From the IMG/VR virus record IMGVR_UViG_3300007344_000071, positions 1-38,355 of that record: a stretch of DNA of 38,355 bases, one strand, 5' to 3'. Made by a program: the position numbers and the translations under genes. Below, piece after piece: positions 27,327-34,900 of this stretch. A model generated the notes under the pieces. The model searched no databases, was not told where the DNA came from, and saw only the letters and a list, made by a program, of their open reading frames with translations. Within the stretch, counting starts at the first letter, position 1. Each line of letters begins with the position of its first letter. The DNA is from a virus.

Positions 27327-28732
27327 TTGAAATAAATGACATATTAGCTTTAATTAATACAGCCTTATCAGGTCACTATTTTAAAGATATTACTTTTTAT
27401 AAAGTTGCTGAATTAAAAAAACAAAATTCAGAAGACCAAATTGAAAGGCCTTATGTTTTTCAGGGCGACGGTAATTATTCTTTTGTCCAGGACGACACAA
27501 AGGGGCTTATTGTTTATCATAGAATTTTAGATTATACAACAGAAGAAGATAATGACAGCGGATTTGGCCGTAACCCTATGACAGTTGAAAAATATTTAAT
27601 TAGGTCGGTTTTTTATGGTAATAAGTCGGCAATTAATAAAAGTTGTGAGGATCTAAATTTATTATTAGTAAAAGAATTTAGAAGCTTATTGCCTCGAAGG
27701 ATTGAAGGGTTAATTGATAGCAATTCTTTAAAAGTTACAAAAAATATAATTAATCAAAAAGAATTATCTGAAGACGAAGGCCTTACACTTACGCCTGAAA
27801 ATATATCTTTTGCAATAGAATTTGAATTTACATTAAAAACAACGCGTAATTGTGTTGATTTAAGTTGTGATTCTGAAGTTGTTGCGCCTTGTAAACCCGC
27901 AACAATTACAGATTCAGACGGTGTAACAGAAGTTGAAGTTCCTTCAGGTGGTAATTTTAGCTGTACACCTTGCGCCCCTTGTGAGGATGCAACGGTTGAA
28001 AATAGTGATTCAAGTTATCAAACAACTGTTGCAAGTGGTGGAACTTTGGTATTACCAGATATTACATTTACAGACTCAGACGGCACACAGTCAAGCGTTC
28101 CAAGTGTTAAAAACATAACGGCTACGCCTTGTGTTGCTCCGAGCGGAATTGCTTATGACAGACCACGTGCTTCGGGTGCAAATGTTATTTATGTTGATTA
28201 TGACGATGTTTGGAATGTAGAAAACAGACCATATCCAGACCCACCATCAAATCCATTATATATTCAAAGGCTTGACGAAAATGTTGGTATTTTTAATAGA
28301 TATAGGTTTTTAAAATATGATAATATATTTGCTTCAAAAGATAGATTTACAGACCCTATCGGTGGGACAGATTACTCTGGGCAAGGTGCAGGGATAGACC
28401 ATTTAACGGGTATAATGAATAAGTATGAGTTATATGGGGGAACTTTTACAGAGGCTATTACATACGCTGAGTCTTTAAATTCTTCTGTTCATCTTGGTTA
28501 TAATAATTGGCGTGTTGCTAATATAATGGAAGTTTTCGCATATTGGAATGGGGCGCAAAGGTTTTCATCTTTAGATATTGTTACTAATCAGCCATCGGCT
28601 GTTAATGTAGCTTCAAGCACAACACGGTACGACTCAACAACGGTTTGTCATCGTGTACTTTATACAACGGGAATATCTACAGTAAACAAGACAAGCGATA
28701 GTTGGTTTTTAATCGTTAGAAATCATTTTTAA
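27323..28732 (+). CDS. Fusion: head-tail joint domain plus DUF1566/Lcl-like adhesin
   Basis: 469 residues. Residues 1-180 look like a tail-terminator/connector (MIEINDILALINTALSG; RPYVFQGDGNYSF). Residues 185-275 hold two Thr/Ser-rich repeats (ITDSDGVTEVEVPSGG and ITFTDSDGTQSSVPSV) with CTPCAPC and ATPC between. Residues 275-469 match the Lcl C-terminal (DUF1566) fold: YNNWRVANIMEVFAYW (W396) and a closing strand SWFLIVRNHF. Lcl-like domains bind sugars or proteins, so this is a probable receptor-binding protein fused to the joint protein, which is unusual. Confidence 0.6.
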   Translation: MIEINDILALINTALSGHYFKDITFYKVAELKKQNSEDQIERPYVFQGDGNYSFVQDDTKGLIVYHRILDYTTEEDNDSGFGRNPMTVEKYLIRSVFYGNKSAINKSCEDLNLLLVKEFRSLLPRRIEGLIDSNSLKVTKNIINQKELSEDEGLTLTPENISFAIEFEFTLKTTRNCVDLSCDSEVVAPCKPATITDSDGVTEVEVPSGGNFSCTPCAPCEDATVENSDSSYQTTVASGGTLVLPDITFTDSDGTQSSVPSVKNITATPCVAPSGIAYDRPRASGANVIYVDYDDVWNVENRPYPDPPSNPLYIQRLDENVGIFNRYRFLKYDNIFASKDRFTDPIGGTDYSGQGAGIDHLTGIMNKYELYGGTFTEAITYAESLNSSVHLGYNNWRVANIMEVFAYWNGAQRFSSLDIVTNQPSAVNVASSTTRYDSTTVCHRVLYTTGISTVNKTSDSWFLIVRNHF

Positions 28733-28741
28733 TTAAAAATT

Positions 28742-29506
28742 ATGGCAAAAAGAAGATTTGAAGAAATAAAAAAAGGACGTATAAAAGACACGTTTGGAAT
28801 AAACCCAAATATTGATTTGCAATGGAATAGAGAAGTTTTTAACCCTTTCAATTTACCAAGTGCATTGCACGAATGGAATTATCAAAATGCAACTGATGTA
28901 GGTACTACTGTAACGGCTATTGATACAGGTAGCATTGGGGGGTTTGATATGACTAACCCAACGGCAGTTGAAAAACCTACACTAACATCAAATGGTTTTG
29001 GTTTTAGTGGTTCACAAGGATTAAAATATAATACAAGTGCTTTTAGGAGTTCAGATGCAAGTGGGGTTGTACACACATTAGTTTATTTTGATGCTAACAA
29101 TATGCAAACATTTGCTACGGCAGACAGTGCAAGTGAATTGTCAGATAGGTATAGATTTATCGTAGTATCAGAAAATTCAAGATTTCAAATTTGTAAGTCT
29201 GGGTCAATAGCAAATCAAATAACTACTGCAACATATAGTGGATGGAAGTTAGTTAGTATCGTTAATAATGGAATTGACAACTTCCACTATATTGATGGCG
29301 TAGAAATATTATCGTTTTCCGTTGATAATGTAGGTGGTAATTGGTTTAATCAAATATCTGCAAACGATAACATATCTATAGGTGTTACATATCGTTTAAC
29401 TCCTATTTATGGGACAGGAAATGTAAAATATGTAGCTTATTGTGGTTATGTAAGTAAAGCATCAGCAGAAGCTGATATGAATTTAATTTTGAATTCTGGA
29501 TTATGA
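28742..29506 (+). CDS. LamG/concanavalin-like tail adhesin
   Basis: 254 residues. After a basic start, residues about 30-254 resemble a LamG jelly roll: FGFSGSQGLKYNTSAF, ASGVVHTLVYFDAN, FHYIDGVEILSFSVDNVGG and IGVTYRLTPIYGTGNVKYVA. Such lectin folds are used for host recognition. Asp is GAT in about 11 of 14 cases, unlike the mixed use in the tape measure gene, so it may have been exchanged recently. It follows the other adhesin after 9 nt. Confidence 0.65.
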   Translation: MAKRRFEEIKKGRIKDTFGINPNIDLQWNREVFNPFNLPSALHEWNYQNATDVGTTVTAIDTGSIGGFDMTNPTAVEKPTLTSNGFGFSGSQGLKYNTSAFRSSDASGVVHTLVYFDANNMQTFATADSASELSDRYRFIVVSENSRFQICKSGSIANQITTATYSGWKLVSIVNNGIDNFHYIDGVEILSFSVDNVGGNWFNQISANDNISIGVTYRLTPIYGTGNVKYVAYCGYVSKASAEADMNLILNSGL

Positions 29507-29742
29507 TAGTAGCAGAATATAATACAATAGAAGAATATAAAGAAGCTAATTTAAAGGCTCATAATACTTGTATTGGTTTAGATAACTACAATTCGCCAAT
29601 GTATGCAAGTGAGAACGGTATAATGTCTGTTAACGATACTTATTTGCTTCATTTACTACCACAGTTTAAAAAAGAATTAAAAGAGGCTGGATTCAATTTT
29701 GTTGAAATAGAAAACAGTTATATAAAAGTAATTGAATTGTAA
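29503..29742 (+). CDS. Hypothetical 79-residue protein after the adhesin
   Basis: The ATG at 29503 overlaps the adhesin stop. Small acidic protein (NTIEEYKEANLKAHNTCIG) with an alpha/beta look. Its size and position behind an adhesin could suit a tail-fiber assembly chaperone, but there is no motif for it. No family is recognised. Confidence 0.55.
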   Translation: MIVAEYNTIEEYKEANLKAHNTCIGLDNYNSPMYASENGIMSVNDTYLLHLLPQFKKELKEAGFNFVEIENSYIKVIEL

Positions 29743-29743
29743 A

Positions 29744-30103
29744 ATGAACGACAAAGAAGAAAAAGAGTTAATAAAAGACGCAAAGAAAACCTTTCGTAAT
29801 TGGACTATAACTTTTCTATTATCATCAATAGTAGGTGCAACGGCTTTTTATTTTAATACTACTTATGTTCAGGCTCAAAATACGGAGCAAATAAAAGAAA
29901 ATACAAGTGAGTTAAAGAAAATAACAACAATACCAAAGTTAAACGAAAAGCAAATAAAAAACTTAGAATTACAAGTTACTGAAATAAAAGAAAATCAAAA
30001 AGAATTTCAAAAAGAAACAAAACAAAGCATTGAAGATATAAGAAAAACAAACTTAAAAATGTTGGAATTGCTTTATCAAATAAAACAACAAAATAATAAT
30101 TAA
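29744..30103 (+). CDS. Membrane-anchored coiled-coil protein (lysis module)
   Basis: 119 residues from ATG 29744; a TTG 12 nt upstream is less likely. A cytoplasmic charged N-terminus (1-20), one membrane segment (NWTITFLLSSIVGATAFYF), then a long Gln/Lys/Glu coiled coil to the C-terminus with heptads such as LELQVTEIKENQKEFQ. This resembles holin-like or i-spanin-like proteins. Immediately followed (overlap of 1 nt) by a probable endolysin, supporting a lysis role. Confidence 0.65.
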   Translation: MNDKEEKELIKDAKKTFRNWTITFLLSSIVGATAFYFNTTYVQAQNTEQIKENTSELKKITTIPKLNEKQIKNLELQVTEIKENQKEFQKETKQSIEDIRKTNLKMLELLYQIKQQNNN

Positions 30104-30522
30104 TGAAAAAGTTTGAATTTGACGTATTAATTGAAAGGACCAAAAGAGAAAAAACACAAACTTTAGGCGAATTAACAATTTATCAGGATAGAATTAAACC
30201 AATTTACGACTGTAAAACTTTAGAATTAGAAGAAGATAAAAACGCCAAAAGGGATGACTGTATTCCTGTTGGAATTTACGAAGTTGTAAAAAGACATTCA
30301 GCGAAATATGGTTTTCACTTTCATATTTTAGGGGTTGAAAATAGAAGTTTTATATTAATTCACGCGGCCAATTATTCGCGCCAATTATTAGGTTGTGTTG
30401 CTGTTGGTAAAAAACATATTGATATTGACAAAGACGGGTTAAAAGATGTTACAAGTTCACAGGCCACAATTAAGGAATTAAATAAATTACTACCTAAAAA
30501 ATTCACTTTAAAAATTATATAA
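30103..30522 (+). CDS. DUF5675-family putative endolysin
   Basis: 139 residues with the family's key blocks: LGELTIY (21-27), KTLELEED (38-45), CIPVGIYEVV (53-62), RSFILIHAANY (81-91) and LGCVAVGK (96-103). Conserved His88 and Cys98 are suitable for a cysteine/His active site on peptidoglycan. The family is common in lysis modules of Bacteroidota phages but its chemistry is, to my knowledge, not firmly proven. The flanking holin-like genes strengthen the endolysin role. Confidence 0.75.
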   Translation: MKKFEFDVLIERTKREKTQTLGELTIYQDRIKPIYDCKTLELEEDKNAKRDDCIPVGIYEVVKRHSAKYGFHFHILGVENRSFILIHAANYSRQLLGCVAVGKKHIDIDKDGLKDVTSSQATIKELNKLLPKKFTLKII

Positions 30523-30743
30523 TGAAATTATTCAACGATATATTAAAAGAAACGTCTGACGGCAAATATTCAAGTAAAAAAGTTTGGGGGGCTGTTATTA
30601 TGATCCTGGTTTGTTCAGCTTTTATTTTAGACGGCTTACACTTTTACAAAGCAAATGAAACTTTATTTAATACAATGCTTTTAACAGGGGCGGGGCTAAT
30701 TGGTTTACATACGTTAAAACAAACATTTAAAAAAGATGCTTAA
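30522..30743 (+). CDS. Two-span holin-like protein
   Basis: 73 residues: a charged start, a membrane segment (VWGAVIMILVCSAFILDGLHF), a short loop, a second span (TMLLTGAGLIGLHTL) and a basic tail. Size and topology match class II holins. It starts at the stop of the endolysin-like gene and overlaps the next gene by 8 nt. Holin function is inferred from topology and place. Confidence 0.65.
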   Translation: MKLFNDILKETSDGKYSSKKVWGAVIMILVCSAFILDGLHFYKANETLFNTMLLTGAGLIGLHTLKQTFKKDA

Positions 30744-31017
30744 AAAGTATTTTGAATTTATAATTATTGGTTTGTTGATCCTGTTATTTGTTCAGGGGTT
30801 TTTAAATTCACCTGAAGGAATAAGCGAAAAAGAAAAGGATTATTTGATTACTATTAACAGCCTTGAAAATGATAAAACCCAACTATTAAAAGAAAATAGT
30901 AACTTAGAGGCTAAAATAAACACTTTTAAAGATGATTATAAAAAAATTGATAGTGTTACTAATGCTTACAGCAATAACCAGCTTGACAGCTTTTTCACAG
31001 ACTTTTTCAACAGATAG
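30736..31017 (+). CDS. Spanin-like protein (inner membrane, coiled coil)
   Basis: 93 residues: N-terminal membrane anchor (YFEFIIIGLLILLFVQGFL), then a periplasm-facing coiled coil (LENDKTQLLKENSNLEAKIN). This is the topology of an i-spanin. The last 86 nt overlap, in another frame, the start of the next gene, like the embedded Rz/Rz1 arrangement. Confidence 0.6.
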   Translation: MLKKYFEFIIIGLLILLFVQGFLNSPEGISEKEKDYLITINSLENDKTQLLKENSNLEAKINTFKDDYKKIDSVTNAYSNNQLDSFFTDFFNR

Positions 31018-31303
31018 CGTAAAATGTTTTAATTATTCACAGTTAAGAAAAATAACAGCTGAATTAAAAAAGGGCGAAATTTGTGACAGCATTACACAAT
31101 TACAACAACTTCAAATAATGAATTTTAAGGACGTTTTAAAAGTTAATGATAAGATTATACTTGAAAACAATAAAAGGTTGTCAGAGGTTAAAAAAACACT
31201 AAACAAAACAGAATTAAAACTAAGGATTAGTAAACGTTTAACAATGTTTGGCGTTCCTGTTGCTTTTGGTGCTGGAATATTAACAGTAATATTATTAAAA
31301 TAA
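30932..31303 (+). CDS. Secreted/anchored partner protein, overlapping spanin-like gene
   Basis: 123 residues: signal peptide (MIIKKLIVLLMLTAITSLTA, cleavage near AFSQ), a coiled-coil middle, and a hydrophobic C-terminal segment (FGVPVAFGAGILTVILL). It starts inside the preceding gene. Similar signal peptide-coil-membrane proteins accompany lysis genes in Bacteroidota phages. No lipobox Cys after the signal, so it is not a classical Rz1-type lipoprotein. Confidence 0.6.
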   Translation: MIIKKLIVLLMLTAITSLTAFSQTFSTDSVKCFNYSQLRKITAELKKGEICDSITQLQQLQIMNFKDVLKVNDKIILENNKRLSEVKKTLNKTELKLRISKRLTMFGVPVAFGAGILTVILLK

Positions 31304-31304
31304 T

Positions 31305-32513
31305 ATGTTTCAAAAAAACCAACAAAGAAGCCTAACAGCTGAAGAAGCTTTAAGCTTAGGGCTTGAATTAAATATACATGAAGGCAATAAAAAAACAAGG
31401 TACAGAATTAATGACGAACAATATAAAAAAATATTACATGACAGAAATCAGGGTATAATTGACGCCTGTAATGAACATAAAGTTGACCCTTCAACGCCTA
31501 AATTTCTTTGGCTTAAAAATAAAAATTCGTCAATACCAACACAAAACCCACTTTATGAAGCGCCTGAAGTAAAAGAATTAAAAGAAACGATTTTAGAAGC
31601 TTTTGACGGTATTTTAAATAAATACACTAACAATGTAAAGGCAAAACCATTTAAGCCCCTTAAATTAGATGAAAAACGCGCTATTAAGGTCACTTTAACT
31701 GATAGTCATGTTGGAATGAATGTAAACCCCGATAATAACGCTTTATTTCAATATGAATATAATGCTGAAATTTATAGAAATTCGATGAATAAAGTTTATT
31801 GGTCAGTAATAAAAGAGTTTAACACTTATGGAACTTTTGACCAATTATTATTTGATGACTTAGGCGATTTGGCTGACGGTTGGAACGGTTACACAACGAG
31901 GGGCGGGCATGATTTACCCCAAAATATGACTAATTCAGAAGTTTTTGAAGTTTGTGTTGATAGTAAAGTTGAAATAATTAAAAGGTTGGTTGACGCTAAA
32001 GTTGCAAATAAAATAATATTAAGATCCATAACAAATGACAACCACGCGGGGGACTTTTCGTTAATAATAAACTTAGCAATTAAGAAAGTAATTAATTTAT
32101 TATACAATAAAGAAGTTGTTGAAGTAGATATTTTAACCCGATTTATTGAACATAGGACATACGGCAAACATTGCTTTGTCTTAACTCATGGTAAGGATAA
32201 AAAACAAATGAATAGAGGCTTACCAATTCATTTAAACGATAAGGCTGTCAGACTAATAAACGACTATATTGAACACTATGAAATTGACAGTAAATTTATT
32301 CACGTTGAAAAAGGCGACTTACATCAAATAGGTTACGAAAAAACAAAACGTTTTGATTATAGAAATTTTATGAGTTTTGCCCCGCCTTCTTCATGGGTTC
32401 AACATAATTTTGGTGATTCTTACGCTGGATATTCAATTCAGATAATACCAAAAAATACAAATGAAATAAGTCACACAGATTATTTTTTAGAATATGACAA
32501 ACGAAAAAATTGA
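31305..32513 (+). CDS. Calcineurin-like metallophosphoesterase
   Basis: 402 residues. Metallophosphoesterase metal motifs appear in order: D-x-H in LTDSHVGMN (D133, H135), GDLAD (187-191), NDNHAGD (244-250) and FVLTHGKD (291-298). The N-terminal ~120 residues are a separate helical domain with an HTH-like SLTAEEALSLGLELNI. Related phage enzymes act on DNA ends (Mre11/SbcD-like) or small phosphoesters. It lies between lysis and replication genes, with overlap to the next gene. Confidence 0.8.
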   Translation: MFQKNQQRSLTAEEALSLGLELNIHEGNKKTRYRINDEQYKKILHDRNQGIIDACNEHKVDPSTPKFLWLKNKNSSIPTQNPLYEAPEVKELKETILEAFDGILNKYTNNVKAKPFKPLKLDEKRAIKVTLTDSHVGMNVNPDNNALFQYEYNAEIYRNSMNKVYWSVIKEFNTYGTFDQLLFDDLGDLADGWNGYTTRGGHDLPQNMTNSEVFEVCVDSKVEIIKRLVDAKVANKIILRSITNDNHAGDFSLIINLAIKKVINLLYNKEVVEVDILTRFIEHRTYGKHCFVLTHGKDKKQMNRGLPIHLNDKAVRLINDYIEHYEIDSKFIHVEKGDLHQIGYEKTKRFDYRNFMSFAPPSSWVQHNFGDSYAGYSIQIIPKNTNEISHTDYFLEYDKRKN

Positions 32514-32748
32514 AAACTATTTAGAGGACCTGAAAAAAGAATTGATTAAAAAGAATACAATTTACGGTGATTCTTTACAGAACCCAATTCAAATTTTTCA
32601 AAAAGATAAGGTAAACGGTATCTTAGGCCGTATTGACGACAAATTAAACAGAATTAAGACAGTTGGTATTAATAAAGATACTGAAGACACCATAAAAGAC
32701 TTAATTGGCTATTTGGTTCACTTGGAAATAATGATCCAGGACATTTAA
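32494..32748 (+). CDS. DUF1599/nucleotide-modification-associated protein
   Basis: 84 residues. YGDSLQNPIQIF (24-35), GRIDDKLNRI (45-54) and TEDTIKDLIGYLVHL (63-77) match the small helical family DUF1599 (nucleotide modification associated domain 1), distantly like MazG-type pyrophosphatases. The family travels with phage DNA-modification genes. Overlaps the phosphoesterase gene by 20 nt. Confidence 0.75.
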   Translation: MTNEKIENYLEDLKKELIKKNTIYGDSLQNPIQIFQKDKVNGILGRIDDKLNRIKTVGINKDTEDTIKDLIGYLVHLEIMIQDI

Positions 32749-32811
32749 CTAAAATTATTCTTACTGATTTACAGCGTTTTATGATTTTTTTGTGAAATAA
32801 TTTTGTTTTTC

Positions 32812-32842
32812 TTTGCAGTTACAAAAATAAGGTCTATATTTG
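32812..32842 (+). promoter_or_regulatory. Complete Bacteroidota promoter (TTTG-N19-TATATTTG)
   Basis: TTTG at 32812-32815, 19-nt spacer, TATATTTG at 32835-32842. It has the best -33/-7 pair in the window. Downstream GTAAACATTAAAAAACTA is shared with the promoter at 34401. It drives the 32872 gene. Confidence 0.8.
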
Positions 32843-32871
32843 TAAGGTAAACATTAAAAAACTAAAACAAA

Positions 32872-33117
32872 ATGGTAAAAGTAACAGAAGCAAACAATTC
32901 AACTTACAAATCAACAAATGTAACAATTGGAAAAACAATTTTTTCAGTTATGCAAGTAACAGGAAAATTAAATTATATTTCAATAAGAAAGGAAACAAAC
33001 AACCCTTTTAAGACTTTAGGAAAAGATTTTAAAAACTTTAACGAAGCTGTAAGACACTATAAAAACCCAACTATGAAAGTTGAGTTATTAAAAATAGAAT
33101 TAGGATTTAGTTTATAA
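32872..33117 (+). CDS. Hypothetical 81-residue protein, own promoter
   Basis: Beta-rich N-terminal half (STYKSTNVTIGKTIFSVM) and a basic helical end (NFNEAVRHYKNPTMKVELLK). It sits between a complete promoter and a G/C terminator, so it probably makes an abundant short mRNA. No family is recognised. The pattern suggests an early phage protein, possibly for host takeover. Confidence 0.7.
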   Translation: MVKVTEANNSTYKSTNVTIGKTIFSVMQVTGKLNYISIRKETNNPFKTLGKDFKNFNEAVRHYKNPTMKVELLKIELGFSL

Positions 33118-33123
33118 AAAAAC

Positions 33124-33143
33124 AGGGGGTGTAAAAGCCCCCT
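33124..33143 (+). terminator. G/C hairpin terminator
   Basis: AGGGGG (33124-33129) pairs with CCCCCT (33138-33143) with loop TGTAAAAG. Almost the same hairpin as after the capsid gene. Weak T-tract. Confidence 0.75.
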
Positions 33144-33171
33144 AATATTAACATTAAAAAATTTAATAAAA

Positions 33172-33330
33172 ATGGAAAATAATAAAATGCAATGTTTTGT
33201 AAAATATTTAGATTGTAAAAATAATTTTAAAGTAACTAAAAAAGACTTTAAAGATTATAAAACAGCGTGGGCTTGGGTCCTTAAAAACTTTGAAAAACCA
33301 AACGCAGATTTTATCAATTATTATTATTAA
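33172..33330 (+). CDS. Hypothetical 52-residue protein
   Basis: ATG 33172 after ACATTAAAAAATTTAATAAAA, the repeated A-rich leader. Basic with aromatic C-terminus (YKTAWAWVLKNFEKPNADF). TAA at 33328-33330. Not recognised. It follows the hairpin terminator by 28 nt and may be expressed by read-through. Confidence 0.6.
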   Translation: MENNKMQCFVKYLDCKNNFKVTKKDFKDYKTAWAWVLKNFEKPNADFINYYY

Positions 33331-33348
33331 CATTAAAAAATAAAAATC

Positions 33349-33573
33349 ATGAACGAATTATTAAATAAATGGGCCATTCTAAAACAGGACGAAGCCGAAG
33401 CCGCTGACAAAAAAGCTGAAATAGTATTTGAACGCCTTAAATTAGATTTAGCAACAGACAAAGAAGTTTTTTTAAATTGGGGAATGTTAAAAAGTAAATT
33501 AGAGGCTGAAGACAGACAGTTATATTTTAAAGCTTTGGCAAAGTATCAGGATTTTAGGGACTTAAATTGTTAA
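33349..33573 (+). CDS. Hypothetical 74-residue helical protein
   Basis: Acidic/basic, all-helical composition (DEAEAADKKAEIVFERLKL). Leader ACATTAAAAAATAAAAATC. A coiled-coil type DNA- or protein-binding accessory is possible. No family is recognised. Confidence 0.65.
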   Translation: MNELLNKWAILKQDEAEAADKKAEIVFERLKLDLATDKEVFLNWGMLKSKLEAEDRQLYFKALAKYQDFRDLNC

Positions 33574-33576
33574 GAT

Positions 33577-33834
33577 ATGAAAACAGCACTTTATATAATA
33601 TCATTAATTACAATTTTATCATTATTAGCTTTTATTAATGAACGTAATGAAAACACTTTTTTAACATTTCAAAACAAGGCCTTAAAAAGTTCTAATAATT
33701 GGAAAACAAAAAGGCTTAAAAATTATGTTGAAATAACAATTATTCAGGATCATATTATTGTAAACGATAACCAAACAAGAAAGGTCAAAGGCGAAAACAA
33801 ACAATTATTAGAATTAACACAAAATTTATATTAA
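33577..33834 (+). CDS. Single-span membrane protein
   Basis: 85 residues: signal-anchor (MKTALYIISLITILSLLAFI) and a basic, Lys/Asn-rich soluble part, predicted outside the cytoplasm. 3 nt after the previous stop, 1 nt before the next start. Role unknown. Confidence 0.6.
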   Translation: MKTALYIISLITILSLLAFINERNENTFLTFQNKALKSSNNWKTKRLKNYVEITIIQDHIIVNDNQTRKVKGENKQLLELTQNLY

Positions 33835-33835
33835 A

Positions 33836-34024
33836 ATGGAAAACGAACAACAAAAAGAAACTTTAAAAAAAGTTCAAAGTATTGAAGAAATGACAACTGA
33901 ATTAATAAGCGACTATTACAAAGTAAAAGGAGCTTTGTTAAGTGTTAAACATCAATTAATAGTTAAGGGAGGTTTTGACGAATTAGTTGAAAGTATTAAA
34001 GAAAAATTAAACGAAGTACAATGA
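33836..34024 (+). CDS. Hypothetical 62-residue helical protein
   Basis: All-helical and Lys/Glu-rich (KKVQSIEEMTTELISDYYKV). ATG 33836; ATGA overlap with the next gene at 34021-34024. Unknown function. Confidence 0.6.
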   Translation: MENEQQKETLKKVQSIEEMTTELISDYYKVKGALLSVKHQLIVKGGFDELVESIKEKLNEVQ

Positions 34025-34362
34025 TAAAAGGATTTGAAAAAGAAACACACGAACTAACAGAACAGGAATTAAAATTAGTTGGCCTAATGGTTCAGGGTTT
34101 AAAAACTAAAATTGGCAAAATAAACGCTATTACAAATAAAAAAATGGAAAACGCTTTAGTTGATGTTGGTTACAAGGTTAACCCGTCCAGGATAAGAAAA
34201 TTAATACATCATATTAGAGTAAAAAAATTAGTTCCTAATTTGATAAGCACAAATAAAGGTTATTATATAGCAACGTCAGAAGAAGAAATTTTTGACTATA
34301 TTGAAAGCCTTCAACAGCGTATCAATTCAATAGAAGAAATAAAAAATTCATTTAATATTTAA
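34021..34362 (+). CDS. Winged-helix-like phage protein
   Basis: 113 residues. LTEQELKLVGLMVQGLKTK and VGYKVNPSRIRKLIHHIRVK give helix 2 and the recognition helix. KLVPNLISTNKGYYIATSEE forms the wing, and the last helix is YIESLQQRINSIEEIK. This pattern recalls small winged-helix proteins of Bacteroidota phage replication regions. Likely DNA-binding, either regulator or replication accessory. Confidence 0.65.
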   Translation: MIKGFEKETHELTEQELKLVGLMVQGLKTKIGKINAITNKKMENALVDVGYKVNPSRIRKLIHHIRVKKLVPNLISTNKGYYIATSEEEIFDYIESLQQRINSIEEIKNSFNI

Positions 34363-34379
34363 AAAAAGTTGTAAAAAGT

Positions 34380-34408
34380 TTTGTGAAACAAAAAAAAGGT
34401 TTATATTT
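34380..34408 (+). promoter_or_regulatory. Complete Bacteroidota promoter (TTTG-N17-TATATTTG)
   Basis: TTTG 34380-34383, 17-nt spacer, TATATTTG 34401-34408, followed by TAGTGTAAACATTAAAAAAC. Leader shared with 32843. Drives the 34439 gene. Confidence 0.8.
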
Positions 34409-34438
34409 GTAGTGTAAACATTAAAAAACTATAAAGAC

Positions 34439-34630
34439 ATGACAATTTTAGCAACACAAAACGGGACAACAAACGAAATTAAATTTACTTGGAATAGCGA
34501 TTTAACTGAATGTGATTATTTAGCTTTAGGAATTGAGGGGGACGAATTAAACGATACTTTAGACAGAATGATGTTGGTTGGTACTCACGAAGGAAATGAC
34601 TATAAAGGTTGGACCGTAAAAATAAACTAA
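34439..34630 (+). CDS. Hypothetical 63-residue protein, own promoter
   Basis: Acidic, beta-like (MTILATQNGTTNEIKFTWNS) with ECDYLALGIEGDEL. Same promoter-leader-gene-hairpin layout as the 32872 gene, so probably an abundant early product. Unknown. Confidence 0.65.
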   Translation: MTILATQNGTTNEIKFTWNSDLTECDYLALGIEGDELNDTLDRMMLVGTHEGNDYKGWTVKIN

Positions 34631-34637
34631 AACAAAC

Positions 34638-34654
34638 GGGGGTGAAATTCCCCC
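34638..34654 (+). terminator. G/C hairpin terminator
   Basis: GGGGG (34638-34642), loop TGAAATT, CCCCC (34650-34654), then TTT. Third member of the G5/C5 hairpin set. Confidence 0.75.
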
Positions 34655-34672
34655 TTTAAATTAAATAATTAT

Positions 34673-34900
34673 ATGGCAACATTAAAAAAAGTTATTGTCT
34701 TACAGAAAGGCAAAAAAATTGAGGTTTGGGGGTCCTTAACAGAAGCCTGTCAAAACCACCCCGATTTTAAATATTGGGCTTTAACAAGGCTAAAACTTGA
34801 AAAAGGCGTTAAGCATAACGGCTGGGAAATTAAAAAAGTAAACTATAATAAAAAATTTAAAAGCTATGTCAAAAACACATTGGTTACAAAGTCCAAATAA
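34673..34900 (+). CDS. Small basic HTH-like protein
   Basis: 75 residues: strand VIVLQKGKKIEVWGSLTEAC, then a HTH-like FKYWALTRLKLEKGVKHNGW and EIKKV ending. Short phage proteins of this kind are frequent next to recombination genes. DNA-binding is inferred from charge and shape. Overlaps the next gene by 35 nt. Confidence 0.65.
   Translation: MATLKKVIVLQKGKKIEVWGSLTEACQNHPDFKYWALTRLKLEKGVKHNGWEIKKVNYNKKFKSYVKNTLVTKSK

Noticed and set aside
27323-28732. Diversity-generating retroelement target at the Lcl-like C-terminus
   Set aside because: No reverse transcriptase, accessory gene or template repeat of that region is visible in the window.
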